DNA of 64,000 nucleotides from Oryzomonas japonica (GTDB lineage Bacteria; Desulfobacterota; Desulfuromonadia; Geobacterales; Pseudopelobacteraceae), in the NCBI RefSeq assembly GCF_008802365.1, contig NZ_VZQZ01000011.1, positions 1-64,000 on the forward strand, read 5' to 3'. The notes under the pieces are model-generated. The model made no database searches. It saw only the letters and a program-made list of their open reading frames with translations, and was not told the DNA's origin. Position 1 is the first letter of the stretch. The number at the start of each line of letters is the position of its first letter. Positions 62,509-64,000 of the stretch are shown here, piece after piece. Both the position numbers and the translations under genes were made by a program.

Positions 62509-63462
62509 CTATGCCGCGGGCGACATACCCAGCCCTTCGATTGCCCCGCGGACCACTCCGGCGCTGGCTTGGAGCGCAGCTTCCTCCCCAGGTGTCAGGA
62601 CCGGCGGAAAGGTCGCCAGCACGCCCGCCTCTCCCACCAGATGCGGCAGCGAGACGGTCACGTCGCCTCCCCCCCACGACGCTGCCAGGGGGGTGCAGAC
62701 GGTGAGGATGGCCCGTTGATCGCTGAGGATCGCATCGACGATGCGCGCCAGGGCGCTGCCGATCCCGTAATAGGTGGCCCCCTTGCCTTCGATGATGGCG
62801 TAGGCGGCCTTGCGCACGTCGTGGTCGATCCTCTGCCGCTGATCGGCATCAAACCGGACGCCCCGCAGGCGGCAAAACTCTTCCAGCGGTATCCCACCAA
62901 CCGTCACGAGAGACCAGGTCAAAACCTCGGAATCGCCATGCTCACCCAGCACGTAGCCGTGGACATGGTGCGGGTCCACCCCCAGGTGACTCCCCAAAAG
63001 GGTGCGAAAGCGGGCGGTATCGAGCATGGTGCCGGAGCCGAGCACCCTGCCTGACGGAACGCCGTGCTCCTTCGCATAACGCGCCGCCAGATGGGTCATG
63101 ACATCCACCGGGTTGGTGGCGATCACCAGCACGGCATCGGGTGCATGGGCGAGGACCTCCGGCACAACGGCACGAAACACGGCGGAATTCCGTTGCAGGA
63201 GTTCCAAGCGGCTCTCCCCCGGTTTCTGGTTGACGCCGGCAGCGATGATGACGGCGCGGCTCCCCTTCAGGTCGGCATAAGCGCCGCTGGTCACCTTCAG
63301 CGGCCGGGCAAAGGGGACGGCGTGGTAGATATCGTTGGCCTCGGCGCGGCTGCGGGTTTCATTTTTGTCCACCAGCACGATCTCCCGGCCGATGCCCTCC
63401 ATCACCATGGCGTACGCCGCCGTCGCCCCGACAAAACCGCTTCCGACAATGCCAATTTTCAT
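62509..63462 (-). CDS. ldh: L-lactate dehydrogenase
   Basis: 317-residue NAD-dependent LDH. The Rossmann motif [13 protein letters not shown], the substrate-loop [25 protein letters not shown], the active-site [12 protein letters not shown] and the catalytic His in it are present. The loop Gln before KPGE fits lactate rather than malate as substrate. GGGGGAA precedes the ATG. It is about 90 bases downstream of the 6-phosphofructokinase gene, so glycolysis and fermentation genes cluster here. Confidence 0.9.
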   Translation of the reverse strand: MKIGIVGSGFVGATAAYAMVMEGIGREIVLVDKNETRSRAEANDIYHAVPFARPLKVTSGAYADLKGSRAVIIAAGVNQKPGESRLELLQRNSAVFRAVVPEVLAHAPDAVLVIATNPVDVMTHLAARYAKEHGVPSGRVLGSGTMLDTARFRTLLGSHLGVDPHHVHGYVLGEHGDSEVLTWSLVTVGGIPLEEFCRLRGVRFDADQRQRIDHDVRKAAYAIIEGKGATYYGIGSALARIVDAILSDQRAILTVCTPLAASWGGGDVTVSLPHLVGEAGVLATFPPVLTPGEEAALQASAGVVRGAIEGLGMSPAA

Positions 63463-63552
63463 TCTATTCCCCCTTGGGTCCTGCGATTCTCGTCCGTTGC
63501 AGCGTCAGGGAAGAATCTCCGCCAGAGCGACAGACTGTTCTATTCTATCACC

Positions 63553-64000
63553 CTATTGCGCCAATGTCCGCGCAAGTTTCAGCAGGCCCAGGTCCAGCGT
63601 TTTCCTGTTGGTGACGACTTCGGCAAGCGGGGTGGCCGCGATTTCACCCTTGAGCAGTCCCACCAACTCCCCATGTTTGCCGTCGGCCAGTCGTTCCGTT
63701 GCCGCCGCACCGAGGAGGGTGCCCAGCAGCCGGTCAAACGAACCGGGTGCGCCGCCCCGCTGCACATGTCCCAGCCGGGTCATCCGCAACTCGAAGCCCA
63801 AACGCTCCCGGTGAGTCTGGAAGTAGAGCGCCATTCCTTCGGCATTGTAACGGGCGCCTTCGGCAACCACCACGATGGCGTGTGCCTTGCCGTTGTCGTA
63901 AGCAACACGCAATTCAGTGGCCACGACCTCCGGATCGGTCTCTTTCTCGGGGATCATGACCGCATCGGCCCCGCCGGCGATGGCGGCCATAAGGGCCAGG
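63553..64000 (-). CDS. pfkA: ATP-dependent 6-phosphofructokinase, C-terminal part
   Basis: Continues past the right edge; about 149 C-terminal codons are visible. The frame carries AAIAGGADAVMIPEKE, VVVAEGARYNAEG, LRMTRLGHVQRGGAPGSFDRLLGTLLGAAAT (the LGHVQRGG substrate-binding motif) and a C-terminal helix, all typical of PfkA. Catalytic and ATP sites are outside the window, so ATP versus PPi use cannot be checked. It is likely co-directional with ldh. Confidence 0.9.
   Translation of the reverse strand, partial: LALMAAIAGGADAVMIPEKETDPEVVATELRVAYDNGKAHAIVVVAEGARYNAEGMALYFQTHRERLGFELRMTRLGHVQRGGAPGSFDRLLGTLLGAAATERLADGKHGELVGLLKGEIAATPLAEVVTNRKTLDLGLLKLARTLAQ

Overview
The window reads as chromosome of a GC-rich, anaerobic, Gram-negative bacterium of the Geobacter / Pelobacter propionicus type (Desulfuromonadia, Geobacterales). 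This is inferred from the gene families: TamAB, PEP-CTERM, orphan His-kinases with the IAHQWRQPLN phosphorylation box, GapN, NorCB with a hemerythrin-type repair protein, and many sigma-54 promoters. No rRNA, tRNA, CRISPR array, transposase or phage gene was seen.

Layout. 1-6.5 kb: start of an OmpA-like protein, an alkyltransferase-like (ATL) repair protein overlapping a FetAB-type ABC exporter, metF overlapping a PatB/MalY C-S lyase, an orphan sensor kinase and a DUF4337 protein. 6.5-11.4 kb: DUF4403 lipoprotein, a Cys-rich PAS protein, non-phosphorylating GAPDH (gapN), panE. 11.7-18.2 kb: a left-reading nickel-pincer-cofactor cluster (larE, a Tat-exported DUF362 protein, larB, larC) with redox genes (zinc ADH, Fe-S aldo/keto reductase, FMN reductase). 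larC lacks its C-terminal half and no larA is present. 18.4-22.4 kb: MFS exporter, cupin, aldo/keto reductase and a divergent AraC regulator. 22.5-27.1 kb: nitrogen-oxide block, with norC (fused to a second cytochrome c domain), norB, RIC/YtfE repair protein and a siroheme nitrite/sulfite reductase. 27.3-39.1 kb: B12 radical SAM protein, MgtA-type ATPase, an outer-membrane barrel, a truncated small secreted protein, a CheB fragment, an AspT/YbjL transporter, cardiolipin-synthase-like protein. 39.2-49.3 kb: tamB-tamA-AI-2E operon, DUF2147, a GH13 branching-type enzyme, YihY. 49.4-61.4 kb: two sensor kinases, then a dense envelope/stress island (lmo0937-type, BON, double OmpA, Gln/Pro-rich protein, Spy/CpxP, CsbD, a broken barrel gene, quinol monooxygenase, carotenoid oxygenase, DUF3309, mini PEP-CTERM). 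61.6-64 kb: PhnA-like zinc-ribbon and ParB-like pair, L-lactate dehydrogenase, end of 6-phosphofructokinase.

The most striking signal is a six-copy regulatory element, about 140-150 bp long and always on the minus strand, at 33.5, 33.9, 56.9, 57.8, 61.0 and 61.5 kb. Each copy has a canonical -24/-12 sigma-54 promoter and, with centres 112-122 bp upstream, a conserved 34-bp palindromic upstream activating site. The six copies head a barrel protein, a truncated secreted peptide, a broken barrel gene followed by csbD, a quinol monooxygenase, the DUF3309-lipoprotein-carotenoid oxygenase series, and the PEP-CTERM mini-protein. They define a regulon under one unseen sigma-54 activator (a PrsR-type activator is a reasonable guess), and several member genes are visibly decaying.
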